DNA of 64,000 nt from positions 62,001 to 126,000 of the forward strand of contig JAIXMQ010000038.1 in NCBI GenBank assembly GCA_025716855.1, read 5' to 3'. Position 1 is the first letter of the stretch; each line of letters begins with the position of its first letter. This stretch comes from Pilaira anomala. Taxonomy: Eukaryota > Mucoromycota > Mucoromycetes > Mucorales > Mucoraceae. This document shows positions 44,768 through 56,155 of this stretch, piece by piece. The notes beneath the pieces are model-generated. The model had not been told where the DNA came from. It was given only the letters and a program-made list of their open reading frames with translations, and ran no database searches. Both the position numbers and the translations under genes were made by a program.

Positions 44768-45840
44768 AAATGGAAAGGACACAAGAGGAATGTTGTTTAA
44801 AAGTTTTACCATTATAAAAAGGTAAAAAAAAAATGGTTTGACAAAAAAACTATATATATATTTTATTTTAATGTATACAAGTCAGGACACAGAGAGATAA
44901 CATGTTGATCTATTTATGGTAATTTTATTTACCTTTATTGCAGGAAAAATAACAATTTCTCCAGGCCTGATTTCTGAAATTATTTATATAAGTTTCTGTA
45001 AAAACTTTTGTATTACCACCAGTGAACAAAGGAAAAAAAAAGAATTTCAATTTATAATTATAAAAAAAAAAAAAGTATACATTCTTTGAATAAATTATAT
45101 CTTGGTAAGTTTAGAATAATAATAATAAAAAAAAAGGGAAAATAGAAAGACAAGAACTAAATAAATAAGTTTGATATCTATGATTTAACTTATCAACGTT
45201 ACTTGATGCGAAACATGAGTGATAGCGGCCTACTTCGGCTTGGCTCGTGTAATGGCAAGTTGAACTATTTAGGACATGCGATAAATTTATTCGTTCTAGC
45301 GGGTTACGAAAGTGGGAATCGTAGCATAATGGGAAATTTTCGAATCATTTATTCAATGTTGAACCCGGTAATAAAGCAGTAAAAAAAAAAAAAAATCGCG
45401 TAAAAAGCTCATTTAATACTTGATCTATTCATGAATCCTAACTAAATCTTTCTTCTGTCGATAACCAAAAATAGTAAAACATACTTCTTAGTCACAGGTG
45501 ACATTATCAAAAAGATAACGATAAAAGAAAAAAAAATCTGGATTTGATGGAAGGTAAAAAAAGAATATATTAGTTTTTGTCAACATCTTTTATATATATA
45601 TATAGAGTACGTGTAATACTCAATGAACCCCATCTTGTCGTATTATCTTATCATCGAAATAACCACTTTTCATGGTATATATATATATATATACTTGATA
45701 TCAGTCATCAAAGGCAACACTGGTTGATTGGTTCTATACAAGTCAATACATAATCGCATCAGTTTATGGCGAGCATATTATTCACATGATCAATAAAGTA
45801 CAACAACAACAAAAAAAAAAAGAAAAAAAAAAGTTTCTTT
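44768..45840 (+). pseudogene. Decayed duplicate of ASA1 (exons 2-7, introns retained)
   Basis: Similarity to 33771-34935 runs from AAATGGAAAGGACACAAG (exon 2) through GTTTGATATCTATGATTTAA, CTTATCAACGTTACTTGATG (exon 5), ACAGGTGACATTATCAAAAA (exon 6) and a last exon resembling CATCGAAAT and ATCAGTTTATGG. It runs on into the 3' flank (CAATAAAGTA). The introns between exons are present, so this is DNA-level duplication, not retroposition. Numerous indels (for example AAGAGGAATG for AAGGAAAG, and loss of the VIEN region) destroy the frame. Exon 1 and the promoter are absent. Confidence 0.85.
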
Positions 45841-45882
45841 TTTGGCATTTATATATATTATATTATGCTGAGAGTGAAGAGA

Positions 45883-45971
45883 GATAACGATAACCAACTG
45901 GTACCACACACAATTCGATTATCTCTTATTAAAACCCAGAATCCTATCTATCTCTAAAAATTCATGCTATC
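45883..45971 (+). promoter_or_regulatory. GATA-motif cluster upstream of ammonium transporter
   Basis: Six GATAA/GATAG cores occur in 89 bp: GATAA at 45883 and 45889, and, on the minus strand, TTATC at 45919, CTATC at 45944, 45948 and 45967. They lie about 170-255 bp before the AMT start codon. Nitrogen-responsive GATA factors (AreA/Nit2/Gln3 class) are known to drive ammonium permease genes in fungi through such clusters. A (CT)n tract and poly(T) follow. Role inferred. Confidence 0.5.
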
Positions 45972-46137
45972 TCTCTCTCTCTCTCTCCTTTCTGCACATG
46001 TTTAAAACTCACTAATACACAATAGATCTATTGACACTATAAATATTCCTGTATTTTTTTTTTATTTTTTTTTTTTTTTTAATCTCTTTTTTTAACTTCT
46101 TTTTACTTTTCTTTACCAACACACATACACAAAACGA

Positions 46138-47650
46138 ATGGATTCGGAAGCATCAACTCCTCTTACCACGCCTACATATAACCCAGGTGATGTAGGTTGG
46201 GTACTTGTCTCAACCGCACTTGTCTGGCTCATGATTCCAGGTGTAGGTTACTTTTATTCAGGCATGGCACGTAGAAAAAACGCACTTTCACTCATCATGT
46301 GCTGTGTCCTCTCTCTCGTCGTTGTCAGTGTCCAATGGTTTATATTTGGCTTCAGTTTAACCTTTAGTAAAACAAGTACCCCCTTCTTGGGTAACTTGGA
46401 TAACGCCTTCTTACGGGGGGTCCTGAACGAACCTTCTATGGGTAGTTCCGCCATTCCTGATCTGGTTTTCTGTATCTTTCAATGTATGTTTGCTGCCTTA
46501 ACTCCTGCATTAGCCATTGGTTCCGCTGCTGAACGTGCTCGTATCTTACCTATGATCATCTTTATCTTTATCTGGACGACCGTCGTTTATGATCCCGTTG
46601 CCTTTTGGGTATGGAACACAAATGGTTGGAGTTTTAAAATGGGTGGTCTTGATTTTGCAGGTGGAACGTAAGTTTTTTATTTTATGCAAAAAAAAAAAAA
46701 AAAAAAAAAAAAAAACTTTTTTTTTAAAAAAAAAAACGTTTTATATATGTAGTCCTGTTCATATCACAAGTGGTTTCGCTAGTTTAGCTTACGCTATCGT
46801 CCTTGGACGCCGTGAAGGCCATGACCATAAAAAAGAAGAATTCAAACCACACAACATGTCAAACGTAGTCCTCGGTACTGCCTTACTCTGGTTCGGCTGG
46901 TTTGGTTTCAACGGTGGTTCTGCATTAGCCGGTAACTTACGTGCCGCTATGGCCTGTGTCGTCACCAACCTTGCTGCTTCCGTCGGTGCCATTACCTGGG
47001 TTGCCATCGACTACCGTATTGAACATAAATTCTCTGCTCTTGGCTTTTGTTCGGGTGCCGTCGCTGGTTTAGTCGCCATCACACCTGCTGCTGGTTTCGT
47101 AGGTCCTGCTCCTGCTGTCGCCATTGGTTTCTTGGGTGCTTGTGCATGTAACTTGGCCGTTCATTTAAAGCAATACTTGAATTACGATGATGTGGCCGAT
47201 GTCTTTGCTGTACATGGTGTAGGTGGATATATTGGTTCCATCTTGACCGGTGTCTTTGCAGAGGCTTATATTCCTGCTTTGGATGGTGCAACCGAAATTC
47301 CAGGTGGTTGGATGAATCAGCATTGGGTTCAAGTAGGTCATCAATTTGCTGATGCTACCGCCGGTGCCGCTTGGGCTTTTGTCGTCACTTACATCATCTT
47401 GTTTATCATGAATCGTATTCCAGGTTTATCTCTTCGTGTCAATCGTGAGGCCGAACTCAAGGGTTTGGATGCGGCTGAAATTGGTGAAATGGCTTATTAT
47501 CATGTAGATAAAATTGTCGGTGTCAATCAAAGTACGGGTGAAGAAAAGGTAATGCAACAAGAAGTAGAAGGTTATCCTTTTGAAGCTCAAGCTCAAGGTA
47601 CTATGGGTTCTCAAAGACCTTTAAATAATGAAAGTCTTAATAATGTTTAA
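46138..47650 (+). CDS. Ammonium transporter (AMT/MEP family)
   Basis: Two exons, 46138-46667 and 46753-47650, with an 85-nt phase-2 intron containing a long poly(A); the protein is 475 aa. It starts MDSEASTPLTTPTYNPGDVG and has about 11 TM helices: WVLVSTALVWLMIPGVGYFY, SGMARRKNALSLIMCC, TPALAIGSAAERARILPMII, LDFAGGTPVHITSGFASLAY and DVFAVHGVGGYIGSILTGVF. The two pore histidines (HITSG at about residue 180 and AVHGVGG at about 331) are both present. The C-terminal LRVNREAELKGLDAAEIGEM is the conserved cytosolic regulatory helix. It imports ammonium across the plasma membrane as a trimer. A GATA cluster upstream fits nitrogen control. An ATG-less read-through ORF over the intron is spurious. 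Confidence 0.95.
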
Positions 47651-47995
47651 ATCTTTCTCTCTCTCTCTCTCTTTCTCTTTTCTTTAAAACATATGTAATT
47701 AATCACCTCTCTCTCACACACAACACAACACAATCCTTTTCTTTCTTTTTTTTATATACATAACATTCCCTTTTTATTTATTAATATCCACTATTATTAC
47801 TTTACTAATCCCTTAATAAACAACAATTTATCTTTTTTAAAAAAATAATTTCCATTTAAATAACCTTATCATTTCCAGGTACCATTGCTTTTTAAATGAT
47901 AAAGTGACTTGTAATCTTTTTTCTTTTTATTTTTTTTTCCCTTTCTTTTGCCCCCTCTCTCTCTCTCTCTCTCCTTTTTTTTTTTATATATCGTC
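47651..47995 (+). other. Spacer AMT to Gag1-like gene
   Basis: 345 bp containing (CT)n tracts right after the AMT stop and again before the next start, poly(T) and CACACAACACAACACAA. It holds the AMT 3' UTR and a CT-rich leader. No gene seen. Confidence 0.5.
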
Positions 47996-48366
47996 ATGAC
48001 AACGACCACACCCACAATAGGTCTCGAAGCTTGGGAAGCTAGAAGAAAAGCCTGGACAACACCTAACAACGAATATAACGCAGAACTTGTAAAAGAAAAA
48101 GCAGAAAAATGTCGAATACTTTTAGAAAATCAAGTTGAACGTATCACGTTTTATAGAAGATTGGTATTACAACATCAAAGTTTTCGTACGCCTGTTCCTT
48201 TACAACATGTAGTAAGTGAAATAGTGTAAATAGATGACAACTTTTTTTTTTTTATTTATAATATAATTTTTTTTTTTTTTTTTGACAGATTCCTATTCTT
48301 GTGACAGGATGGCAAGATGATGGATTATGGCCAAAAGGAATGATTGCTCCTGCAGATAGCGAATAA
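47996..48366 (+). CDS. Small Gag1-clamp-like (DUF4050-type) protein
   Basis: Two exons, 47996-48211 and 48289-48366 (77-nt phase-0 intron); the protein is 97 aa. It starts MTTTTPTIGLEAWEARRKAW, then TTPNNEYN and an amphipathic helical stretch (NQVERITFYRRLVLQHQSFR). It ends LVTGWQDDGLWPKGMIAPAD-SE. The W(E)xRRxxWT opening and the closing GWxxDGLWPxGM motif resemble the fungal Gag1-like clamp domain (formerly DUF4050). Family function is poorly known. The fit is by eye and the name is tentative, but two clean exons and a conserved-looking ending support a real gene. Its stop is 39 bp from the convergent GID1 stop. Confidence 0.6.
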
Positions 48367-48405
48367 AAAAAAAAAAATATGTATATATACCCCCCCCCCC
48401 TTTAT

Positions 48406-50631
48406 TTAAACAGAAACATAATCATCTTGAATTAAGGATGCTTCTCCATGACCAGAAATTGAAAGTTCTCTATTGATCAACATACATTGTTTGAAAACCA
48501 ATTCAAGGTTAGATTCTTTCGATTTACCTTGATAGACTATATAATAAAAAATAAAATTAACAACAACAATGTTTATTTTTTTCTGCTTTTTTTTTTTTTT
48601 TTTTACATTGTATAGCTGTATTTAATTCACTTGCTACCGTATCTCGATGAGAAGGTACCAACAAATGAGCCAAAGAAAAACAACTCTTGAGATCACTTGT
48701 CAATAAAGTAAACAATTCTTTCAACTGATGAAGAAACTTGCTTTGTGTTTGATACTCGTCTTGTAATTGATGCCCGTACTGCATCGCTTTACGAATCATT
48801 GACATCTTTTCTTCTGGAATCGATTCAAAACTACAACTACTATCACGTCGTGTACGACATGACATGGACTTTCTTCGATTTTGTGTTGTTGTTGTTGTTG
48901 TTGTTGTTGTCATAAATACTTCTTCAAGTGGATCCGGTGTTGTCGTAGGTGATGCTGCAATAGCTGCCCAACTTAAGCGTCTTCCCGACGCGGCTACAGG
49001 CAATGGTGGTGTATGAAAGTATCCTGTTGTAGTAGATTTTATAACTGGTATGATCTTTTCTATTACAATCACATCATGATCTTCTTCTTCTTCTCCTTCT
49101 TCAAGAACTACTTTAAATTCACTTCCTATACTAACTGCACGACTTCTACCTGAAGAATACATACTACTTGTATCATCATCTGTATCATCACTACTTGTAT
49201 AAATAGAAGAAGTAGAACATCCATGATGATGATTCTCCGTCAATAAAATATCAAGAAATTTACGTTGCTTTAATTGAAACAAAAGTTCTGGATTTGTTTC
49301 CAATAACCCAGGATACAAAACATTTGTTTGTTCAATAGCCAAATCAATCGATCCATTTAAAACTAATTTTCGTATCTTATTTCTATCTTCTGCTTCTTTT
49401 TCTAATGCCAATCTTTCTTCTTGTTCTTTTTTGACATACTGTATGTTTTTTAAAAGTGATTTGGCCGTTTGTGTATACCCTTGATGAATCAAATAACTTA
49501 ATACAAGTTGATCTAAATCTGAATCTCGAATTGTTTTTTGTTGTTGAATCGATTGTATCGATTTAGCTTTTTGTGTCTATATTTATATATCAGTATATAT
49601 ATATATATATATATATTATGGCCTGATAATTAGGATGATTTACCTTGATATAGAGATCAATATCATATAAAAATTCTTTTTGTCCAAAATTTGCCGTCAT
49701 TTGTTCTCCATCCGTGCTTAATCCAACTGCTGGATAAAACAATTGACTTATATCTAACTTTTCAAACGCTGTACCAAGTGAAACTCCATTCTTGGTGAAA
49801 AATGCTGTACGTTGGGCGAAATTGATGCAGCATCCAATGGTATCACCTGATGCATAACTAGGTCCATAACCTGAACTCTGTCCTTGACCGTACCTTTGTC
49901 CTGTTTCTCCATGATAACCCCACGAGTATTTATCACACCCTTTTTTTTTAAAAAAAAAATATGAGTTCTATTTATAATCTTTATATATACATATATAAGT
50001 ATTATATACCTGGTAATTTATCAAGTTTTGTATGAAGTCGTGCAAACCCAATTCCAAAATGTCCATCTTGTCCTTTCCGAAGCACGCTTACTTCAAAATA
50101 ATAGACTCCACATTGTGGTCGAATTGGAAAATTTGTATGTACTGTAGTAGCATGAGCGCAATCTTTTTTACCGGGCCCTAAAAAAAAAAAAAAAAAAAAC
50201 GCCAATATATACAACATCAGAATAATTCCCACGTACACACACACACACACACACACAACAAATAACAAACCTGTAATATAAGTTAAATCATATCCATTCG
50301 ATCCGATTTCTAATTGTGATGATTTAATACTCTTGTGCCAAAATTGTGGTAATCGAAGATCAAGTTCTTCTACTTCTTTTGTTGCTGTTGCTGTCGTCGT
50401 CGTTGCATTCCTTCTTCTTTTACTATCATCATATTGCTCTGTTACCAAGTCGGCATAACTTGTATGCTTCAAATAAGTTGGATATTTGGGCGGAGCTAAG
50501 GGTGTGATGATAGGATTCATACTATGGTGCATTGGATTCACTTTATGGTTGAATGACCATGGAATCGATTGAAGTGGTGGAAACGCTGATGAATATGTGG
50601 TTTCTGCTGGGGAAGGAATAAAATATGACAT
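48406..50631 (-). CDS. GID1: GID/CTLH complex scaffold GID1 (VID30/RanBPM-like)
   Basis: Five exons on the minus strand: 50271-50631, 50010-50177, 49644-49939, 48607-49576 and 48406-48536; the protein is 641 aa. The SPRY domain (about 95-275) includes RPQCGVYYFEVSVLRKGQDG, GIGFARLHTKLDKLPGCDKY, SWGYHGETGQRYGQ and GDTIGCCINFAQRTAFFTKN. Then LisH (DLDQLVLSYLIHQGYTQTAK), CTLH (RNKIRKLVLNGSIDLAIEQT and so on), an acidic/Ser/Thr linker with nine Thr in a row, and the CRA helices at the end (HQLKELFTLLTSDLKSCFSL). This order defines RanBP9/10 and yeast Gid1/Vid30, the substrate-receptor scaffold of the GID ubiquitin ligase that degrades gluconeogenic enzymes. Intron 1 contains a (GT)n microsatellite. 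ORF searches split it into three or more pieces. Confidence 0.9.
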
Positions 50632-51159
50632 GATTTATAATGGAGGAAAAAAAAAAAAAGAGAGAGTGAGTGAGAGAAGAGAGAAGAAAGAGAGAGAGAG
50701 AGACAGAGAGCTCGTACGTTTATTTATTGTAAACTCTTTTGGTGAACCACGTGCCCTCTTCCAAAGAGTCACAATCCAAGACCAAACTCTTTTTTGTGGA
50801 TTGTGTGTTTGTTTGTACATTACATAGATGATGCTTTACTAAAAAAAAAAAAAAAAAATCTCTTTTGCTGTAGGCTTCTTTTTCATCTTGTTTCATTTGA
50901 ATGATGGAATAGCTATAGCATAGTGTTTCCATCGTATCCTTCACATGTAATATATATATATATATATTATCATGTCGCGTCAGAATTATTCAAAGAACCA
51001 AAAAAAAATAAAAATAAAAAGAAGCGCGGGATATTTATTTCATAAACAATCCCATAACCCCCCAATTGAAACGTGTATAACCTAATTTTTAAATAAATCA
51101 TGCAACCTAATATATTCTTTTTTTTTTTTTATTTATAATGTATAATATATAAATTCTCT
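50632..51159 (+). other. Spacer GID1 to mitochondrial S10
   Basis: 528 bp: promoter of GID1 with a purine-rich (GA)n tract on the plus strand (50660-50708, CT-rich on the gene strand), then poly(A), (AT)n and the 3' flank of the S10 gene. No gene recognised; short frames here are low-complexity. Confidence 0.5.
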
Positions 51160-51922
51160 CTACAACTTTTGTTTTCCCAGTGCTTCAAACTCCATCTTTG
51201 TTGCACGCATACCAATACCAGCAGGTGCATTCATAGTCAAGTACTGAATCCATCTCTCAACCACTTCAGGATGAGCATCCTTAATCTGAAGTAATCTTTT
51301 ATGTGTCTTTCTCTCAAAATTCTCTTGTGATTTCTTATGAACAAAAGGTGATCGAATCACTGTCCAGTGTGAGGTTTGTGTAGGTAATGGAATCGTACCA
51401 GAACATGGCATACCCATGTGATAAGCGGCTCGACGTGCAAAATCGGCGTAAAAATCAAGTTGTTGAGGTAAATATCCTCTCATTTGAAGGTTGCAAACTG
51501 GAATATTATGGGTTGCTGCAATACGCTTAGGTACTAAAAAATATAATAATAATAATCTTTTTAGTATATATCCTCCTTTTTTTTTTTTTAGCAGCCTGTC
51601 AAATTATTTTACCTTCAAACACTTCGCTGAATTCATTACTGATACGTTCGGCTTTAGGTAACTCGATTACTGGCTTACTCTCTACAACTTTTGTTCTATT
51701 AAATAGAATGTTAATCGATTTCTATCTCTCTCTCTCTCTCTTTTTCTTTATCTCCTGTAGTTGCTTACGTTAAAGAACGAGTATTTGCTACAAGTCGAGG
51801 TGTGGCTCTAATGAATCTAGACTGTACATTGAAAATAATAATAAAAATTGAACTAGCAAGTCAATATCTTGTTTAAAAGCCTGTCTTTCTTATTTTATTT
51901 TATTTTTGCTTACAGTAGACAT
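51160..51922 (-). CDS. RSM10: Mitochondrial small-subunit ribosomal protein uS10m
   Basis: Four exons on the minus strand: 51914-51922 (9 nt, ATG-TCT-ACT), 51769-51821, 51613-51695 and 51160-51533; the protein is 172 aa. The joined N-terminus MSTSRFIRATPRLVANTRSL is Arg/Ser/Thr-rich without acids, a good mitochondrial presequence. The S10 domain follows: NIPVCNLQMRGYLPQQLDFY, ADFARRAAYHMGMPCSGTIP, RSPFVHKKSQENFERKTHKR and EVVERWIQYLTMNAPAGIGM. uS10m sits in the head of the mitochondrial small subunit near the tRNA A-site side. Every intron is GT-AG and phases match. The 9-nt start exon is unusual but is the only one giving a presequence in frame. Confidence 0.88.
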
Positions 51923-53561
51923 ATTAGGTGTTAAAGAAAAGTTCAGGGGGAGAGCAAAAGAACCAACCTATAACAAAAAAAAAAAAAGCCTTTTTAGACA
52001 TGCTTGTTTTTTTTTTTTGTTCGGACAACCACCCTGCGAAGCCACTCATCCAATGACAATAGCGACACCCCGGTGACTCTGGTTTTTTGTTAAATATCCG
52101 CTTTCATTTCTATTACATAAGGATGTTAACATATATCGAGTTCACTGTAGGTACAAAATTCAGTCGTGCTGTATGATGTGTTCTATCGCTAGTTTCATCC
52201 GCATGAACCGCCCACTTGATTGCTACCGGCTTCTATATATATATTTTTTTTTCACACGGAGAACGCTCATCCAGAAATTCCAATCTGTTCTTTTAGGAAA
52301 TAACTACTATACTAAAGCAACAAGACAAGTAAAATATTAATAATAATAATACATATTGAGCATATCAATAACTAATTGGGAGGTGATGATGAAGAGGAAA
52401 CAGATTCATTATTTTGTTTTTTTGCGCTTTTTGTGCGCTTTTTTTTTTGCGACTTATACTGCTCCTTGATGGGAATTGAGTGTTTTCCGTGGTATTTTAG
52501 CCATGCTTGTCTGCTTGTTAGTTCGGCAAATTCAAAAGTCTGATAGCAGATCTTCCAAACGTCGTTGTTTGGACCACTTCATCAACCTATGCAATAACAT
52601 AATCCAAAAATATCTACAGCTTTTTTCGATGCACCATCAGATTTTACTCTTGATTTTTACAAGCTTTTTACTGTATTCGGTTTGGGAGAAGAGAGCAAAA
52701 TATATAGTCACTCTCTGAGCTGAACAACAGCAGACAAGAATCTAGCTACAGCCAAATACTGGTAAGGCGCTTTTGCCAAAAAGGGACACAGGAACCAGGT
52801 ATATCTCTCTCTCTCTCTCGGTTTCAAAGCACATTTCTGCCTGTCGAATTAGCTAATGACGGCAGCAAAAAGTTACCTGGTACAAGTAAATTATTACCAT
52901 AAATGAGAAAGGAAAAAACTTGAAAATAGAGTATAAGTGTAACATACCGATTTAACTGTGAAACAATCATATGGATTACTCTATTGTTTCTTAATCTGGA
53001 TTTTTTGGCAATAGATCATTAATACCAGGTCAATCTGGAATAGCTAAGAGCCACTTTAGCTATATTGTATATAGCCATACACAATCAGATATAGCCACAT
53101 CAAATATGAGCTCTACTAAACGACACAACCTGTTTGTGGTGTGCGAAAAAAAAAAAGGAAAGATCAAATGTGTTTTATGCGGATATGTGTTCTTTATTCA
53201 TCATAGTCTACGTAAATGAGAGGTATCAAGCAGTAATGGCAACTCTTTACTAAAAATAAAAAAAGGAAAATGATGTCAGTATAAAAATAACTCCATTATG
53301 TATATATATGTATATTAAAAAACCCTTTATTGTTGTCCGTCCCCTCATTGTTATTCCTTCTCTCGGTTAATAAAAAAAAAAAAGAAAACGTGACCGAATT
53401 ATGCTGTACGTCTTTACCCAATCAAACAACTGAAAGAATCGTCATCGGGCTCGAATTAGTAATTAAATGCTTTCCTATAAAAAATAAAAAATTTCTTCTT
53501 TTTTTTTATTTTCTTCCCTTTATTATTTTTACAGAAAAAAATAACAAATACACTTTATATT
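51923..53561 (+). other. Divergent intergenic region with eroded coding-like pieces
   Basis: 1.6 kb between the start codons of uS10m and the OPT transporter. On the minus strand near 52374-52500 a frame reads YHGKHSIPIKEQYKSQKKKR and ends in SESVSSSSPPN-like sequence at a stop. Further 5', disconnected frames (KAVDIFGLCYCIG; KPVAIKWAVHADETSDRTHH at about 52150-52230) look like protein but are broken. I cannot name a family; an old element relic is likely. A palindrome, GCTATATTGTATATAGC, lies near 53057-53073. The 80-codon plus-strand frame at 52476 is not convincing. Confidence 0.35.
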
Positions 53562-55933
53562 ATGAGTATAGAGCAACAACCTATACTGACAGAAATACAT
53601 TCTTTTCGAGGTAAAAAAAAAAAAATAAAGAGGATATATTCTATGTACAAGTTTTTAATTCAAACTCTCTATATATTGTTGTAGATCCAGCAGCATTTGA
53701 TGAAGATATAGAAATTGAAAACCATTTTACAGTAAAGTTTATCTCTCTAACTAACAATTTAAATTAAAAGATATTAACAATTCCTTATGAAAACAGTTTC
53801 GTGCTGTTGGCTTGGGCTTATTAATTGGTACACTCATGTGCTTTTCAAACATGTACTTTGGTCTTCAAACAGGTTGGATCTCCATGATGTCCCTTCAATC
53901 CTCTTTATTAGGTTTCGCTATCTTTAAACCATTTCAACCTATCCTTAGATATAAATTTGGACCTATTGAAAATGTCGTTTTACAAACAACTGCAGTCGCA
54001 ACCGCCACCATGCCCTTAGCTGCCGGTAAAAAAAAAACAACAACTACAACATACTTTTATATATACTTATACATATAAATTCTTAGGTTTTGTAGGTGTC
54101 ATTCCCGCTATGGAATTAATGACGAAAAGTGATCATAGCTCAGGTGCTGTCATCTTAAACGGTAAACAACTCATTTTATGGTCATTAGCTGTCGCTTTTT
54201 TCGGTGTCTTTTTCGCTGTACCACTTCGTAAGCAGACCATCATTCGTGAGAAATTAAAATTTCCTTCCGGTACAGCTACTGCTCAAATGATCGGCTTATT
54301 ACATCAAAGACCTGATCCTACCCTTAAAAAGACCACTACCCTTAAACGCAGAACAGTGAGACATAATACCGATGAACGACAACCTTTATTACCTGCAGCA
54401 ACAGAAACGATCAGTTATCATCAACAAACGCCTGATGTCAATCATCATGAAGATATCGTAGATTTCGAACATAGTTGGATCATCAAATTACGTGGATTAT
54501 TAGTTTCCTTTTTAGCTTCTTCAGTATACACTGTTTCTTCTTATTTTGTACCTGCCCTGACTACATTACCTATATTCAATTGGATTTCATTTGGTTTGAT
54601 TGATTTTAAGTCTTGGATGTGGTATTTTAATCCCAGTTTTAGCTATATTGGTCAAGGCATCATCATGGGTCTTCCTACCACTTTATCCATGCTGTTAGGT
54701 TGTATTGTTGGTTGGGGTCTTTTATCTCCTTTAGCTTTTTATGCTGGTTGGGCTCCGGGTCCAGTCGATGATTGGAAAGAGGGTTCAAAAGGTTGGATCT
54801 TATGGATTTCTTTAGGTGTCATGATTGCTGATTCTTGTGTATCTCTTTTGGTTGTCCTTGTAAAATCGCTTGCTAAATTATTTAGACCTTCCCAATCATC
54901 ATCAGCAGCAGTAGCAGCAGTAGCAGCAGAAGAAGATACTACACAATCTTCTTTATTACATAATCATCATCAAGAAGATATAACTGAAGAATATATTGAG
55001 GTAGAAGAAGAAAAAGAGGAAATAGATGCTCCTAAATCTGAACAAATATCAACCATGACCGCCATCCTCGGTTTAATTTTATCTACTGTCAGTTGCGTTT
55101 ACCTGATTCGAATCGTATTTGGTCCAGACGTCTTACCAAAAAGCATGACTCTTTTAGCTGTCATTGTTGCCATGTTCCTAAGTATCCTCGGTGTACGTGC
55201 TTTAGGTGAAACCGATTTAAATCCAGTCTCTGGTATTTCTAAAATCAGTCAAGTTTTATTTGCAGGTATCATGCCAGGTTCCATCTTGGCCAATTTAATT
55301 GCGGGTGGCATTGCTGAAGCGGGTGCTCAACAAGCTGGGGATTTAATGCAAGATCTTAAAACAGGTCATTTATTAGGCGCTTCGCCAAAAGCTCAATTCT
55401 ATGGACAAATGATTGGTTCCTTTGCAAGTGTATTTATCGCTACCGGCGCTTACCTTCTATATAGATCTGTCTATCGTATTCCTGGCCCTGAATTTCCTGT
55501 TCCCACTGCTCAAGTCTGGTTAGATATGTCAAGATTGGTCAATGGTCATCAATTACCTCCTCATGTCTCTGAATTCGTATTCGCTTTCGCTATCTTATTT
55601 ACTATCTTTGTATTACTCAAGGAATTATATCCTCGGAAGTGGTCCAAATTTATTCCTCAAGGTATTGCATTCGCTATTGGCATGTATAATCCTCCCGCAT
55701 TCACTTTGGCTCGTGTCATTGGTGGTTTAGTATCTCATTTTTGGAACAAGTATTGTGATTCTGAATTGAAGCATGAAGAGAATTATACTGGGTTCAAAGC
55801 TTGGCTTGAACCTTATAGAGTCATTGGAGGTAAAGTCTTTGTTGTGGTCGTCGCAAGTGGTTTTGTACTTGGTGAAGGTACTTTTGCTATTGTCAATATG
55901 ATGATGCGTGCTTATAATGTACCTCACTTTTAA
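53562..55933 (+). CDS. OPT-family (oligopeptide / metal-chelate) transporter
   Basis: Four exons: 53562-53610, 53685-53731, 53797-54025 and 54087-55933; the protein is 723 aa. It starts MSIEQQPILTEIHSFRDPAA. The first TM segment is FRAVGLGLLIGTLMCFSNMY, followed by FGLQTGWISMMSLQSSLLGF, an OPT hallmark. Then come KLKFPSGTATAQMIGLLHQR, DLNPVSGISKISQVLFAGIM (NPxxG-like), GGIAEAGAQQAGDLMQDLKT-GHLLGASPKAQF, and a terminal VASGFVLGEGTFAIVNMMMR. These match the eukaryotic OPT clade close to yeast YGL114W and plant YSL proteins, which move oligopeptides or metal-nicotianamine-type chelates with protons. About 14-16 TM helices, with a His/acid-rich loop at about residues 390-450. Substrate cannot be told. 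The first two exons total only 96 nt. Confidence 0.9.
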
Positions 55934-56155
55934 AACTCTTTGTTTTATTCATCCTCTCTCTCTCTTTTTTTGTACATATCCTAAATCATACCATTTTTTT
56001 TTCTTTTTACTTTCTTTATTATACACATTTATATCAATAAACTTTCTTTAATCAAATAAATCACTTGTAAAACTATTATAAAAGATAAGTGTGCATATTC
56101 GCTTTCATGCTCTATAATTATGTTATTTTTTTTTATTTGTACAAATTTTTTTTTT

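Noticed and set aside
46589..46752. Read-through N-terminus (KKKKKTFFLKKKTFYICS) for the ammonium transporter C-terminal half
   Set aside because: This is the poly(A)-containing intron translated; splicing 46667/46753 restores the AMT signature.
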